Positions 1-15,248 of a DNA stretch of 64,000 nucleotides are shown in pieces (position 1 is the first letter of the stretch; the number at the start of each line of letters is the position of its first letter). A program made the translations under genes and the position numbers. The notes under the pieces are model-generated. The model did no database searches. It saw only the letters and a list, made by a program, of their open reading frames with translations, and was not told the DNA's origin. The stretch comes from Cacajao melanocephalus. Lineage: Eukaryota; Chordata; Mammalia; Primates; Pitheciidae. The stretch spans positions 62,001 to 126,000 of the forward strand of contig CAUYLG010017972.1 of NCBI GenBank assembly GCA_963573385.1. Reading direction: 5' to 3'.

Positions 1-1947
1 CCAAAGCTAAAGGCTGGGTAAAAGATATGGCCAAATCAAATTAGCTAAGAACTGATCATGTAGAAGAAGAGACAGCTGTGCTAAGAATAGGCCCACAGCA
101 GTCTTTCAAACTTTAGGAAAGGGTCCAACTAGGGCAGTTAATGTTATAAAGTCCAAGAACGAAGAAGGATAGCTAAGCATATGTATTTACCAAGAAGTCA
201 TGGAAGGGGAAATCCACTAACTGAATATAACACTGGTATAGAATAAGGATTAGTTATAGTTAGGTCAGAGGTGAAGTGTTAGAGAGGGAAGCAAGGTGCG
301 TTAGCACCCCATATATCCCTAACAGGACAGTGGCAAGAGGAGTCATTTGCAGCTAACTTTATGCCATCTTACTCCTTATGTGGTAGTCTTCATATTACAT
401 ACAGAAACACAGGCAATTCTGATCTTATAAGCATGGCTTATGAAATGTGCTTTTTTTTAAATGATAAAACAAAAATTTTCTATGGAAAGACTAGAAATAT
501 AGCACATAAAACCTTAGTATTATAGGTTGACCAGAATGATTTTTCAAATTTACCTAGATTATAACCTACTTTAGTATGTTTTTAAATATATATGTAAGTG
601 GTTTCCTTTTACGGAGTATGAAATGCTAATGTCTCAGCAGATGGATGCTGCAAGAGTTTCCAAATCTTGATATAGTCTAAAATAAAATTAAATTATCTTC
701 TATGGGTGGGATTTGGCAGTTCTTTTAAATTCTTTACTAAAAAATATTTCTACGAACTGTGTTAGATAGGAGATGTCTTTACCCTCCATTCTTTTAACTC
801 ACAAAAAATCATTCTGACACCATGCTTCTCTTAAGTGGGAAAAAAATGTCCAAAAAAGCAGTCTGAGTGAACCGTAACTTGATTTAAATATTTTGCACTC
901 TTCAACTGTACTTTCCTATTGAGATCTTCTAGCCTTCTTTACTAGAGGAATTTCCATTTTAGTTCTGAGTTTCAGTCTGAATCATCTATTCCTTATTAGT
1001 TTCCAGGATGACTGTTGATGTTCCTAGATCAATGCCAAGGCACAAACCTCATCTCTCACAGTAAACATTTGAAAGAAATAAAAATCTGCAAAGGTTTGTT
1101 TGATTGGAATGAACTTTCTTCATACTAGAAAGCCAGTAATTACTGAAAGCCAGTAATTATTAAATCATACTTTATTCTATATTTGAAAACAGATATCACA
1201 ATAATGTCTCTAAATTCCTTTATGAACTATAAAGAAACAGCTATCCCTGCTGCAACAGAATGAAAACTTTAACATTCTTTTGGCTTTTCAAACACGTTAG
1301 TTCATTATTTTAATAAAATGCACTAACAGATGTTAGACAGAATGTGGCCACATCTGGGACATATAAAATGCCATTCCAAATCTCCATGGGAGGGATATAG
1401 CAATATTGTTTAGTTTTCCTCAAAAGTCTTTCTAACTAGCTCATCTCATTTAACTTGTTTAGCTCCTTTAAGTTGAACAGTTAGCAAATGAAAGTAGCAC
1501 CAATTACTTTGGTTGTTTTGAGAGTAGAAAAGGGAATTAAAGTGTCAAGGGAAGCATCACAAACAGAAATGCACTATGCTGAAATACAAATAAAACTTCA
1601 CTAGAGCTTGTGGCTAGAGGTATATTTTTTCAGCTGAAGAGGTCGTAAATCTTGAGTTGCCTGCTTCCTGGAGCCACCTTGAATTATAGGTCTCTCTAGG
1701 CCTTTCTACAATGTCCCCATTTAACTTGGCTCTTTCAAAGAAAGCACAACACTTCTAAAAGACGGCAAATAAAGATTTTTGGTAGAGGATATATTTCAAC
1801 AATCGTTATCTATACATAGTGGTTAAATCCCAATGTTCCAGCTTAACTTTTACTTTTATTTTGTTCTCTAAAAGTAAGTTTTCTAAGAAGATAAAACCAA
1901 CACCTGCTAGTTTCCTATTAATGGATCAGCTTCTTGAAAATCATCTT
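1..1947. other. Upstream intergenic sequence, nothing recognised
   Basis: AT-rich, no long open frame, no family-level repeat that I can name. A short direct repeat GAAAGCCAGTAATTA occurs at about 1128 and 1145. Confidence 0.6.
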
Positions 1948-2235
1948 GGCTGGGCGTGGTAGCTCACACCTGTAATCCAAGCATTTTGGGAGGCTGAGGT
2001 GGATGGAACACTTGAGGTCAGGATTTCGAGACCAGCCTGGCCAACATGGTGAAACCCTACCTCTACTGAAAATATAAAAATTAGCCAGGTGTGGTGGCAC
2101 ATACCCGTAATCTCAGTTACTCACGAGTCTGAGAAAGCAGAATTGCTTGAACTGGGGAGGCAGAGATGGCAGTGAGCCGAGATCGTGCCATTGCACTTCA
2201 GCCTGGGCAAAAAGAGCAAAACTTCTGAAAAAAAT
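1948..2235 (+). mobile_element. Alu SINE
   Basis: Both arms are present, starting GGCTGGGCGTGGTAGCTCAC. The A-rich end is short and decayed. Old copy. Confidence 0.95.
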
Positions 2236-2371
2236 ACCACGCTGAGGATTAGAATAAATAATAATGTTGAAAGGAAACTCCAGAGACGTTTGACTCATAT
2301 ACCACTTGCTAGAAAGAAGAAGGATGCTGCAGTTGTGTATGCAGCACAGTGGCAAGGCAGATGTGGCAGAA

Positions 2372-3040
2372 TGGAATGTATCCTGCACTTAGAGTCAAAT
2401 GACCAAGGTCTGAGCCTCAGCTCTGCCACTTACTAACTCAATGTTTGGGAGAGTTATTGAACTGCAGAAGTCACATTTCCCTCCTCCATAAAGTCTGGGC
2501 TGTGCTGCGTCCCACACTGCACAAGGGTTCAAAGACCTAAGAGGGAACGGTGGGGGATAAAGAAAGACATACAGACAGACATAGATAAAGCTGGGCCAGG
2601 CAGTCCGAAAAGCTGATGGTGTCAGTCTCTTTGGCCCTGACCTGCCTCAGAGTACTTTATTTTATATGTTTGCAAAGCACATAGCAGAGGGAGGGTGCAG
2701 TTACTTAGAACAGCCTGTGGTATAATTCTCACACTTTAGTTAACGTATTTCAGCTAACAGCTATCTTGCAGCAAGGTCAGTGAGAGCTGGTTATCTTTTT
2801 CTAGGCCTCTCTGCTCTTGTCTGAGACATACACATTCCCCTATTATGGTTTTGCTTCTCTGGAGTTCACCCAAAGTTTACAGCAGCCTTGCTGCTGATTC
2901 CCCCAGAGGGGGTGGGCTATTCTGGCTCTCTACAAGAAAGTAAGAATAATACCTTGGAAAATTGTTCTGAAAATTCAGTGAAATAACGGATCTAAAGGTG
3001 CTCTATAAACTGTGATGCATACATAGCTTAGCATTAACAG
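2372..3040 (+). repeat. MIR SINE, split by the LTR at 2501-2934
   Basis: The left part has the MIR core (CTGCCACTTACTAACT, CCTCCATAAAGT). The right part continues AAGAATAATACCTTGGAAAA and GTGCTCTATAAACTG, the expected distal MIR text. The two halves join smoothly if the LTR is removed. Confidence 0.65.
2501..2934 (-). mobile_element. Solitary LTR (ERV2/ERVK-like) inside a MIR
   Basis: On the - strand it starts TGTAGAGAGCC, contains AATAAAGTACTC as a polyadenylation signal and ends GACGCAGCACA, giving the TG...CA ends of an LTR over 434 bp. MIR-like sequence stops at its left edge and resumes at its right. A clean 5-6 bp duplication is not visible at these edges. No retroviral gene is present. 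Family assignment is tentative. Confidence 0.65.
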
Positions 3041-3299
3041 GTGATTGGTGGCCTGCAGTCTTCATCTCAGAGTAGCAGATACCCATTAAATACGTGGAGC
3101 ATGGCTGAAAATAAATTTATATGATAGATATAGAATAGGCATGTGTGCATTTCCATTTAAGAAACACTGCCTAAATAAAGAAAGCCTCTGGAGAGACTAA
3201 ATACACTCTCACAGAAACTTCCTCTGTTAAGTAATGAAAATGAAGCAAACCAAGCTCATATATGCTATTCTATTTCACTTACACACTGGAGTCAAAGAA

Positions 3300-3440
3300 T
3301 CCCAGTCTTTCATTATCTTAATATCTATTTGTTGAGCATCTGCTAAGTGCTAGCACTGTGCTAGTCTCTGGTTATCTGCTGGTGAACAAGATTTCTGCTT
3401 TCAAGGAACTCATATCCTAGTTATATTAACGTTTTTATCC
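3300..3440 (+). repeat. L2/MIR-class ancient repeat fragment
   Basis: TTGTTGAGCATCTGCTAAGT and CACTGTGCTAGTCTCTGG followed by AAGGAACTCATATCCTAG match the common 3' region of ancient L2-class repeats. It is old and diverged. Confidence 0.5.
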
Positions 3441-3454
3441 CAAGCACTTAATAA

Positions 3455-4158
<704 letters not shown>

Positions 4159-4689
4159 AAGAGGTAATTTTTGTAATCACTTAGAAATACCTACCCAATT
4201 CGCCATGTAATTAATCTGATACTACTTCTGAAGTGTTAAAGGAAGATATTTATTTTTAAACTAGAATTAATCTAGTCATCACCCATAATATACTTCTATT
4301 ATGTAGTGTTAATTTTATGTTCTTCTACTTAAAATACAAATATCACTTCCAGTTAGTACATTTAACATGCAGACAGAGTGTTACTAGAAAATGTTATTTA
4401 GAATGATATCCATTATGTTAGGTCAAAACATTAGCAAAAAGAATGTGGTCTGGATATGTGAATCCTACTGATACATTTACTACGGAGTTTACATTGATAT
4501 ACGATTAAAACAACAGGGAAGAAAATGTAAAGTCCACTCTATTTACATGACAGCCAACTCTTAATAAGTAAGAGAGTTTACTTTTGAAAGTGTAACTTTC
4601 TTGGAGTCACTCAAGAGAACCAGTGTTACAGAATAAAACCTCTTAGAGTTTTCCCATAGCATCTATGAACCAAGTGGTGAGGTCAGGGT

Positions 4690-5085
4690 GGCTGACATTA
4701 GTATTGTTCAAAAATATCCTCACTTCTCCTGAACTCAGTTCAAGGACTCAGTCCCCTTGCAGATGTGTGGGGCTGTACAACTAGTTCTGGGCAATGAAAT
4801 GTGATCAGTGCTCTGTTTCCCTTCCTAGCTAAGGCTACAAAAAATCCACGGGGATTCTTTATTTTCTTCCTTTGGCACAGAGAATAAGTTTCTGTGTTCG
4901 GTGCGATTACAGCTACAAGATGGAGTCTCTATCAGTCTGGTTCCTGGAGTGACTGGTACAGAGTGAGTTGGATCCACATGAAACATGAAGCATAACCAAG
5001 CAATAAACTTTTGTTGTGTTAAGGCATATAGATTTTGGAGATGTTTGTTACTGTACCATAACATAAGCTTTCCTGATTAATATAG
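4690..5085 (+). mobile_element. MaLR (MLT1-like) LTR
   Basis: It carries the MaLR LTR end pattern: AATAAACTTTTGTTGTGTTA followed by GGCATATAGATTTTGGAG and TTTGTTACTGTACCATAAC, ending near CTGATTAATA. The LTR AATAAA is at about 5003. The left boundary is approximate. Confidence 0.55.
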
Positions 5086-6879
<1,794 letters not shown>

Positions 6880-7770
6880 AGAGAAGTCTGAGCGCAAACC
6901 CCAGAACCCGGTCAGGGAGGCGTAATGGGTGGGCCGAAGCCAGGGCAGGAGAGCACAAGCAGAATGTTGAGCACGACGTGGGGGCGGCGCCGTCATCCCG
7001 GCGCAGTCTGGGAGCTGCGTCGGGCTGCGGTGGGCGCCGGGGGGGGCGTGGCCGGCCGGCTCGGGGCGGGGCGGCGGCTCGGGTTCCTCAGGCCAACACG
7101 CGGCGGCGCACCCTCCCCTCGCGCCGCGGGCCTCCCCGCGCCGTGCACGTTCTCGTCCCGCGCCTCCGCCCCTCGCTCGCTCGCTCCTTCCCGCCCTCCC
7201 CGCAGCGCCGGCCGAGCCGGCTTCCCCTGTCTCTCATGAATATTGAGCGGCCCCTGTTGTATTTCCCGAGCTCCATTGCGGAAGCCGAGGCTCGCCATAT
7301 TGTGCGGCGGCGCCGGCGGCCGCGGCGGCTGGTACCCGAGTCTCGCTCCGGCTGCGGCCAGCGGAGCCCCTGCCTGGGGCAGGAGCCGGTGAGTGGGGCG
7401 GGCGGGGAAGCGAAGGGCGCGGGAGCGGCAGTCCGGGAAGCGCGTCCGCTCGGCCGGGTTGCAGGCGACTGACGGGGGCCGCGCAGTCGAGCGGGGAGTG
7501 TGTGTGTGTGTGTCCGCGGGGGTGTGAGGGGACATGGCGCCGCCGCCGCCGCCCCCGGCCGCTCTCGGGGCGGGGACGGCGGAGGAGGCGGCTTCTCATT
7601 GTTCCCCTGTCTTCGAGGGTCGTGGGAGGGAAGGTTTGCTAGGGACCGGGTCGGCGAGGCGCCGGCGTTCCTTCCTTCGCCGCGAACCTCTCGCTTCGCT
7701 TTCCTCTGCGCGGAGGCCGGAGCTGCGGCGTGGCCCCCTGGCCTCCGGGGGGCGTGGGCCCCAGCCTCTC
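6880..7770. promoter_or_regulatory. RNF2: CpG island and RNF2 promoter
   Basis: GC content and CpG density rise sharply here against AT-rich flanks. GC boxes are visible, including GGGGCGGGGCGG at 7063-7074 and GGGGCGTGG near 7043. There is no convincing TATA box just upstream of exon 1. This is the usual form of a broad, constitutive CpG-island promoter, which fits a widely expressed Polycomb gene. Long open frames on both strands here follow from the lack of AT-rich stops and are not evidence of coding. Confidence 0.9.
7250..7388 (+). other. RNF2: RNF2 exon 1, non-coding 5' leader (5' end nominal)
   Basis: The exon ends at 7388, followed by the strong donor GTGAGT. Splicing to 35686 puts the leader end GAGCCG next to CA and the RNF2 ATG. 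There is no ATG between 7250 and 7388; the nearest upstream one is at 7236. The transcription start cannot be read from sequence, so the 5' boundary is approximate. It is placed by the ETS-like GCGGAAGC (7279) and YY1-like GCCATATTG (7294), motifs commonly found at or just downstream of starts in housekeeping promoters. Confidence 0.75.
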
Positions 7771-10700
7771 TGCCGCCCTACTCAGGAGGCGGACGGAGTG
7801 GAATGCGGGTTTTTTCTCTGGGCTTCTCTCTCGCTGCCAGGGATGTGTGTCTGCACCGGGGGGGTGGGGTAGGGGCACTTTGTGCAGCTATCGCTCCTTT
7901 CTCCTGAGGGGTTGGAGTCTGGGTTCGCATGTAGAGGAGCTGCTCAGCGTCGGGGTTCCTCGTAAGCTGTGGGGAGACCCCTTCTGCTTCAGACATTCCT
8001 GGAGTGCCGCCTCCTGCTCTGGAGTATCTCTTGCTGCTTTCTAAAGCCGCGAGCGTACCCCGGAGGAGTCGTGGGGGGAGGGGGTGTCTTGGTTTGTTTC
8101 TGCGGGAAGCTTCGCGTTTTGAACCCTGTCGTTGACGCTGAGATCCTTGTACCTACTGTGGCCGAGAGCTCACGTCCCGCTGGTCAGAATCGTTTCCCTT
8201 CTACAGAAGTCGCCTTCTTGCTTTCAGAGACGGTGTGAGTAAAAATTGATCTCAAACTTTGAGGTTCATTTCAGTTATTTGCCTGACAAGACCAATTACA
8301 GACTAATCTATTTGAAGGCCCTTTGGGTATCTTTTTCGTTGTCGTCGGAAGTTTTAGAGAATGTAACTTTACATTGTAAAATGGTTTGAAGATTTCAGGT
8401 TTCTTTGAGGTGCCGTGAAAAGGAAAGATATAGATATGCACCTGGTATTTTAGTAATATGCTGTTTTTTTTTAATTAAAATTATGGCATGGTTTCATTGT
8501 TTTAAACCGAGGATTATATTTAAAACTAATGTACGAGCAATTTGCATTACATATCTACTTTTGGTAGTTCCAAGATGATCAGCTGGAATACTTAGTGTAA
8601 TTGGTAGAAAATCAGTGTGCTTTGCATTAAGTGCAATTGTTGAATATTTTAATAACTTAGATTGGTTTAAGAGTTTGCTTCTTATAGTGAAATTTGATCC
8701 TTTGATTTATAAACTATTTAAATAGCAGCAATATGACTCTTGGTTATTCCCTTTTTCCCCTGAAATTTCTGCTTATCACAGTCAACAAGTATCATTAAAA
8801 ATCTTGATTGTATTCTTAACCTACTTTTTAGTAAAATAATAGGTAGTTATTATATTTGACTCCTTTTTCTAGAGGTAACACAGCAAATATGGCCTCTCAC
8901 TTTTTGTAAGGATTATAGTTATTTCCCTCAGGTACTCTTGTGGCATCCACATTTGAGGTTAATTATGGTAGAGACAGATTTATGAGGAAAAACTGCCCGA
9001 GTCAGGCCAATCCGTTTGAGTATTTGAAAAATAAGCTAGTGGTCCTAGAGTGTGTTGCGTAGAAAAATTTCCAGTTAACAATCACTGACGTTAACCATGC
9101 AGGACTGGGAATTTGGAGTTTTTTTCTGCCTGTGTGAAACACTCAGCTAGCTCCCAGGTTCGAATAGGTAGAAATACAGACCAGGTCAGCAAACATCTTT
9201 GGAATTTTATTACTGACCTACAGTTTGTGGTGTCACGTCTGTGTCTCTAATCTGATTTATTCATGATTTGTGTTTATATTATACAGAATTTGGAGTAAAG
9301 GTGATGTATATGCCTAATGAATAATCCATAACCAGATGTTTCAGTGACAGTTTCATTTCTATACATTAGCAAAGAAGCATAATTTCTTACAGCAAGAGAA
9401 ATGAGTTAACATTAAAACTCACTTTATTAAAATGATGGCAGTAAGTTAAGTATGACTTAAAGCACTTCATAGTTTTGTAATGACTCATTTATTAAATTCT
9501 GGAGAAACTAAGAATGCATCATAGTTTGCAGCTTTTAGAAAAGGAATAATATGAGATTATGTACTCTGCACACGTACAGATCCACAATTGGGTTTTAATT
9601 TGTGTTGTTTATTGCACATACTGTGGAAGTCAGACATTGTCATCAGACGGTTTAATTTCTTGATTGACTCATCTGACAGCTGTCATAGTAATTTATTGAC
9701 TGTTTATTTGCACTTAACACTGAGTAGGTCTCCATATAATTTGGGGTACAAAGGTACAATAACATTTATACAGTCCATTCCTTAAAGGTCCAGATATCCT
9801 GACTGTTTGCCCACTGATCTTCTACCCTCTCTACCTGGTATGTCTACTGGATCTTCTGGTATTTCTTGTGGGAAGTGCAGTTTGATTGGTCTTCCACAGA
9901 TATTCTGACTGTGGTAATGGGACTCTTGGCATTTAAGTAGAAGCTAGTGTTACTGTGTTGCCAGGTAGGAGCTAAGTTATGAGTCCTTGACGATAGATGC
10001 TAAGAGCATAGGTGACCCATTATCCAATTTTATGTTGTGTGGAGCAACTCCAGTGGAACTGGACATGTTTTTAATTGTTCTTTGCCTTATGGTTTTTAGG
10101 CAACTGAGGCAGAGTGGTATGATTGGGCTTGGTGATATTTCTTGTCTGATGCTCAGGAGCTATATACATTACTAAAAATTGTAAGATTTCTCTTGCTTAA
10201 ATTTACTGTCTCCCATTTTGAGAATTAACATGTTTGCCATTTATCATAATTTTAAAAAATCATTTTATCTGTATTAAGTACAATGGTGAAAAATCAGTTT
10301 TGAAATTAACCTTGGGTTAAATTTTCTAATGAGGGCATACTATTAAGTCAAGTAACTGGCCAAATGAAAAACATCTAAGCTTTTTGGTCATTTGTTTTCA
10401 GCAAATGTGTTACTTATGGGCTCTTCTGCAAGGGGAATTTTTTTTTTGTTTTGTTTTGTTTCTGTGCTATAGAGTGGAGTTGTATGAAGAGGTTAGATTT
10501 TAAAATCGATGCGTAAAATGAAAATCACAAGTAGTAAGAAAAGTCATGCTTGAAAATCACTCAGGAAGGCAGAACAACATACCAATAAGTTCAGCTAAGC
10601 TTTGTTGTTGGAACAGATTGCTGTTTCTTTGAGCGCTACATGAAGTAGTTAGCTTGAATTTAGGGACCTTGTTGAGCAGCAGGGGTGGGAAGGGGGCTGG

Positions 10701-12789
10701 GAGTGGAGCGCCTTTAAATGTAAGAATCAGGATCTCATGCCACACTGAGAGGATGTGGGAACTGGGACCACTGGGGAATAGCAGAACAACCTTATCATTT
10801 CACATTAACTCTAGGATATGCGCTACTTTAAAGGAGGTGAGGTGAGTGTGTGCTTGGAGTAACTTGCACTTTTAAAATTATTTCTCATTTTTTCTCTCAT
10901 TTAAACAATGGTTAAATCACAAAAGTTAAGTGATTTTAAATCACAAAAGTTAAGCAGCAAATTTAGAGTGTTTCAAGTTATCCTTTATAAAATAGTTTTT
11001 ATCTATAAAATAACCCAAATTTTGTTTACTTTCCCTTTCAGTGAAGCAGCAGGATATCTGAGAACAGTTAGAATCATTGTGTTTTACGGTATACTAGGGT
11101 CCAGTAGGAGAAACAGAGACTTTGATAGGAATTTCAACAGAGAGGATTTAATATAGGGAATTGGTTAGATGGATGTTTAAAAAAAGGGTGGGGGGTAACA
11201 TTACAGTAACCAGAACCTAAGAGCTCAGAGAAGAGGTTCTGTGGACCTGGTGCTGGACTTTTGAGTAGGTCAACATTGTGCGTGTGGTTGGTGCTAGTAC
11301 AGATAAGGCGCGTGTTGTTGCTTGTTCTGGGAGAATCACAAAAAGCTGAACTATTTGCTAATTGCCAGGGTCAGGGGTGCAGTTGCTACTGACAGGAACT
11401 GGAAGGACGTCCCCTCACCCACCTTCCTGTTTTCCAGTCTTCAATTACTACTGCTATTGGCAAAGCCTAACGGGATCCCAGCTGGCAAAAGAGTTGGTGA
11501 AATACAGTTGCAGTCTCAGCCACAACAACATAGAGTCTGGGAGGGTAGTTTTGGAGTTGAGAGACAATAAGTAAATGATCTGGACAAGTAGCTTAGGTTA
11601 AGATGTAGTAATTTAAGTAGGGAATTCTGTGTTAACTTTGCCTTTCAAAAAATATTTATCTTCTGTATGCCAGACGCTGTGCAAGGGATTAGGAACAGAA
11701 AAATGAATCAAACAAGGTCTTTGTCCTTGAGGAATTTATAGTTTAAGTGGCAATGACAAATAAACGACTGTACAGTGTTTTCAATGCAATAATAAATGAG
11801 TAATATGTTTTGAGGGCCCAGAGGACATAGCAACCAACTTGCCTCTTCTCTGCCTACCTAAACTTTGTAACTACTCTTTTTATATTCTATCCTGATTAAA
11901 TCCGATTTCATTTTTTCCGATTGCTGTGTTCAAACCAAATCCTGTGAAATCTTTTTCTCTGAGATGTCGCAATTTTGTCACGTAATCATTACTTTGTATT
12001 TCTCTGTGCTTTATTCATCTAGATTATAAAGACCATTGCTTTCTATACACTTTTAGCTTAGTACTGTGCACATAGATGCTTGAGAAATACTTGTTTTTTT
12101 CAGTGGCTAATGGAAATAAAATACTGATCATTACCTTTTTAGACATCATTTCTGCCTTCCAAGGTCATTAGAAAGTAGTTTGTGTAAAGTGTTACTTGAT
12201 TTTGCAGATAGAAAAATTGAAAGGGTAAAATAATTAGTGAATTTAAACTGTATAGTACCAATAAGGGATGTAAAAATGGGGCTACGGATTTCTGATCAAC
12301 TATCTTTCAGAGCCAGCAATTTTGACAGGAATTTCTTTTGATGGCTAAATAAAATTCTCTCTCCTTCTTAATATTTTATAAATGAATGTTCTCAATCTTA
12401 TTTTGATGTGGGATGAGTTCCCAAAAATAAAACATTATGTAGTTTCCTAATTGTCCACTCTTTCTTGTCTTTTTTCTCCTTCCTGTATTGATCACTACTA
12501 CCTCTATTCGCTACTGAGAAAGGCGCAGATCGACAGTACTTCATTTTGACTTCTTTTTAGAAGAGTGTTCTGCTTGTTTCCCCCACCATTCACATACCAT
12601 GTTGATTTACTTTAAAACCAACTAATTCACTTAAAAAAAAAGATGTATGCCTCCATGCCAGTAATTGCATTAAACACTCACGATTTACACTATTTGCTAT
12701 AGAGAGTCTTATTCAGTCTGGGATTGCTGTCTTGGAACCCAGCCAAATGTTTTCTGGAAGGCTTTACTGTATTAGAGAAGGGCTAGTAT
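7771..12789 (+). other. RNF2: RNF2 intron 1, proximal, repeat-poor
   Basis: About 5 kb with only one weak ancient repeat (11640-11780). Open frames are short and have no coding character. The low repeat load next to a promoter may reflect regulatory sequence, but no element can be named from sequence alone. Confidence 0.55.
11640..11780 (+). repeat. L2/MIR-class ancient repeat
   Basis: TATGCCAGACGCTGTGCAAG, AAATGAATCAAACAAGGTCT and CTTGAGGAATTTATAGTTTA form the common ancient-repeat motif series. Confidence 0.5.
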
Positions 12790-13015
12790 TGTGTGTAGTA
12801 AGTAGAAGGAGATTCAGAATCGAATGCAGTAGACTTGGTTTCTAGGTCTGTTTCCACTACTAGCAAGATTCTTGGCCTTTCTGGGTCTGTATTCTTTTGT
12901 TAAAAAAATTTAAAATGCCACCCTTACTGACCTTACAGATTATTTGAAAAGATATAAGAGGTAATGTAGGTAAAGGGGTCTTTGTAAAGAGTAAAACACT
13001 TTGTAAGGGGTGTAT
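12790..13015 (+). repeat. MIR SINE
   Basis: A MIR-like series: GACTTGGTTTCTAGGTCTG, TTCTTGGCCTTTCTGGGTCT, then GGTCTTTGTAAAGAG at the 3' side. Confidence 0.5.
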
Positions 13016-13244
13016 GTGAAGGAAGAAAAGTGAAAGTGAGATCCACTGGTCCCTGGCTTGGATCTTGGGGATGGGTTTGGGTCTACTTTCAAGTTGTTTA
13101 GTTTCTGTATTTAAAAAAGTGTTTAGGGTGGTAATGGGGTGTCGGAGGAGTTGTGGATGTCCTGTGACCCTATTTTTCACAAGTCTGGTTGATAGTGTAG
13201 CAGTCCACCCCCCTCTTAAATAATTGTCTTATTTTATCTTTTGA

Positions 13245-13520
13245 AATTTTTTATTGAGGCGTAACAATTGTGTACAAAAATATACACCAATTTTTACATA
13301 TATATGTTTTGTGTATATATGTATACACATATAAATATGTATATGTAAACATGTATATATGTATTGTGTGTATTATAAATATGTATATATGTATTATACC
13401 TACATACGTGTATCACACATACACATGTATATGTATTATATAATGTATACACACGTATTGTGTACATATACATGTATGTGTATACATACATATACAACTT
13501 TTACATACATATATACATTC

Positions 13521-13551
<31 letters not shown>

Positions 13552-13700
13552 CGCACCCAAGTAACCACCTCTCAAATTAAGAAGTGGAACATTCTGTTAC
13601 CCAGGAAAGTTTCAGTGTTAGCCTTCCCCTGCCAATCCTTTTCCCTTACCTGTGACACTGCCCATTATTTACCTCCTCTGTTTTTTGATCTGACATCATG
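13245..13700 (-). mobile_element. L1M 3'-end fragment with internal microsatellite
   Basis: It begins TTTTTATTGAGGCGTAACA (inverted L1M 3' end), then an expanded TA/TGTA/GT tract at 13290-13548, then ACCTCTCAAATTAAGAAGTG and ACCCAGGAAAGTTTCAG. Confidence 0.55.
13290..13548. repeat. Microsatellite (TA)n/(TGTA)n/(GT)n
   Basis: An imperfect alternating purine-pyrimidine tract of TATATG, ATACAT and TGTGTA motifs, ending in a pure GT run at 13521-13548. Confidence 0.95.
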
Positions 13701-13857
13701 GAATATCTATTCTTCCTTCAGACCATTTCAGACTCATTCCTTCCTCCTATTCCTCTTCTGAGACCTTTCCTAATGACTTTAGCACTCTTGACCTCTCCTA
13801 CCACTAAATCGGAAGTATCCAAAGTAGGGGACATGCAACCCAGCATGTAAGACACAG

Positions 13858-14325
13858 GTTCCTAGCACCACTATTCATGATATCCAAAAAAATGGAGACA
13901 GTCCAAATGTCCACCAACAGATGAATAGATAAACAAAATGTGGTGTAAACTTACAGTGGAATATTATTCAGCCACAAAAAAGGATAAAATACTGACACAT
14001 GTTACAACATGGACGAATCTTGAAAACATGCCAAGTGAAAGAATTTAGTCACATAAGGCCACGTATTACATGAGTCCATTTCTATGAAATATCCAGAATA
14101 GAAAAATCCATAGTGACAGAGTGCATATTGGTGATCGTCGGAGGTTTGGGAGATGGGGAAGAAACTGCTCAATGGGTAAGGGGTTTTACTTTGGAGTAAT
14201 GGAAATGTTTTGGAACTAGGGGTTAGTGACTGCATAAGACTGTGAATGTACTGAATGCCAATAAATGTTCAATTTAAAATGGTTCATTTCACTTCGGTAA
14301 ATGTTTTAAAAAATGAAGTGACCAT
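13858..14325 (+). mobile_element. L1M ORF2 end/3' UTR fragment
   Basis: GTCCAAATGTCCACCAACAG, GAATATTATTCAGCCACAAA and TACATGAGTCCATTTCTATG are the standard text at the end of L1 ORF2 and in its 3' UTR, in sense on +. No intact frame. Confidence 0.85.
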
Positions 14326-14469
14326 CCTTCCAGGTGAGCTGAAAAGTTTGAATGAGGCATAGGCTCCTTGAAATTTTAAGTCTTAAAGTGCTGGGCAAGT
14401 ATCAGCTGGGGATGCTGAAGGAAGGAACAACCAGAGCGTCAGCAAGTGTGGCTTCAAAGCTCTGCCTCA

Positions 14470-14720
14470 AGTAATGATGATGGTGATGATAATGAAAGAC
14501 GGCTATAATACAGCCACAATGCTTAATATGAGCCAGGCGCTCTTCCAGGTACTTTACATCTAAAACTTACTAAATTCTTACAACTCTGAAGTGGTATGAC
14601 ATCACATTTCCATTATAGACAGGGAAACTGAGGAATTGAGAAGTTTAAATGATGTCTTCAAGACACAAATAAGGAAATGACAAAGTCCAGCTTTGAACCT
14701 AGGCAAGTCAGGCTCTAGAC
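14470..14720 (+). repeat. MIR-class SINE
   Basis: GAGCCAGGCGCTCTTCCAGG, AGACAGGGAAACTGAGGAAT and AGCTTTGAACCTAGGCAAGT appear in MIR order. Confidence 0.65.
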
Positions 14721-14937
14721 ATTGAAGTCTCAACCACCAGGCTCCGCACTAGGAACTCTACAGGTTTTATCTCATTTAATCCTTTATTAAGGAAGGTGTT
14801 ATTGTTATTATTCCTATTAAAAAAAATTCCTCTCATCATCTCCCCACATTCTGTGCCTTCTGGTTTTCCCCCTGCATTTATTTTTATGTTGATCCACATA
14901 CTCCTGTCATTATTATCTCACTTTGCTTCATTTTTTT

Positions 14938-15248
14938 TCCTTTTTTTTTTTTTTTTAAGGGACAGGGTCTTGCTATGTTGCCTAGGCTGGATTGCAGTAA
15001 GGCAATCATAGCTCACTGTAGTTTCCAACTCTTGAACTCAAGTGATCCTCCTAACTCAACCTCCTTTGTAGCTGAGATTATAGGAGTGTGCCACACACAC
15101 ACTAATTTTCTTACTTTTTTCTGTATTTTTGTAGAGATGGGGTCTCACATTGCCCATGTTGGTCTTGGACTCCTGGTCTCTCAAACAGTCCTCCCACCTT
15201 GGCCTCTCAAAGTGCTGGGATTACAGGCTTTGGCTACCACATCCAGCC
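14938..15248 (-). mobile_element. Alu SINE, old
   Basis: Inverted copy with many substitutions and an AC-rich internal expansion (CACACACACAC near 15093). Likely an early (AluJ-type) insertion. Confidence 0.92.
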
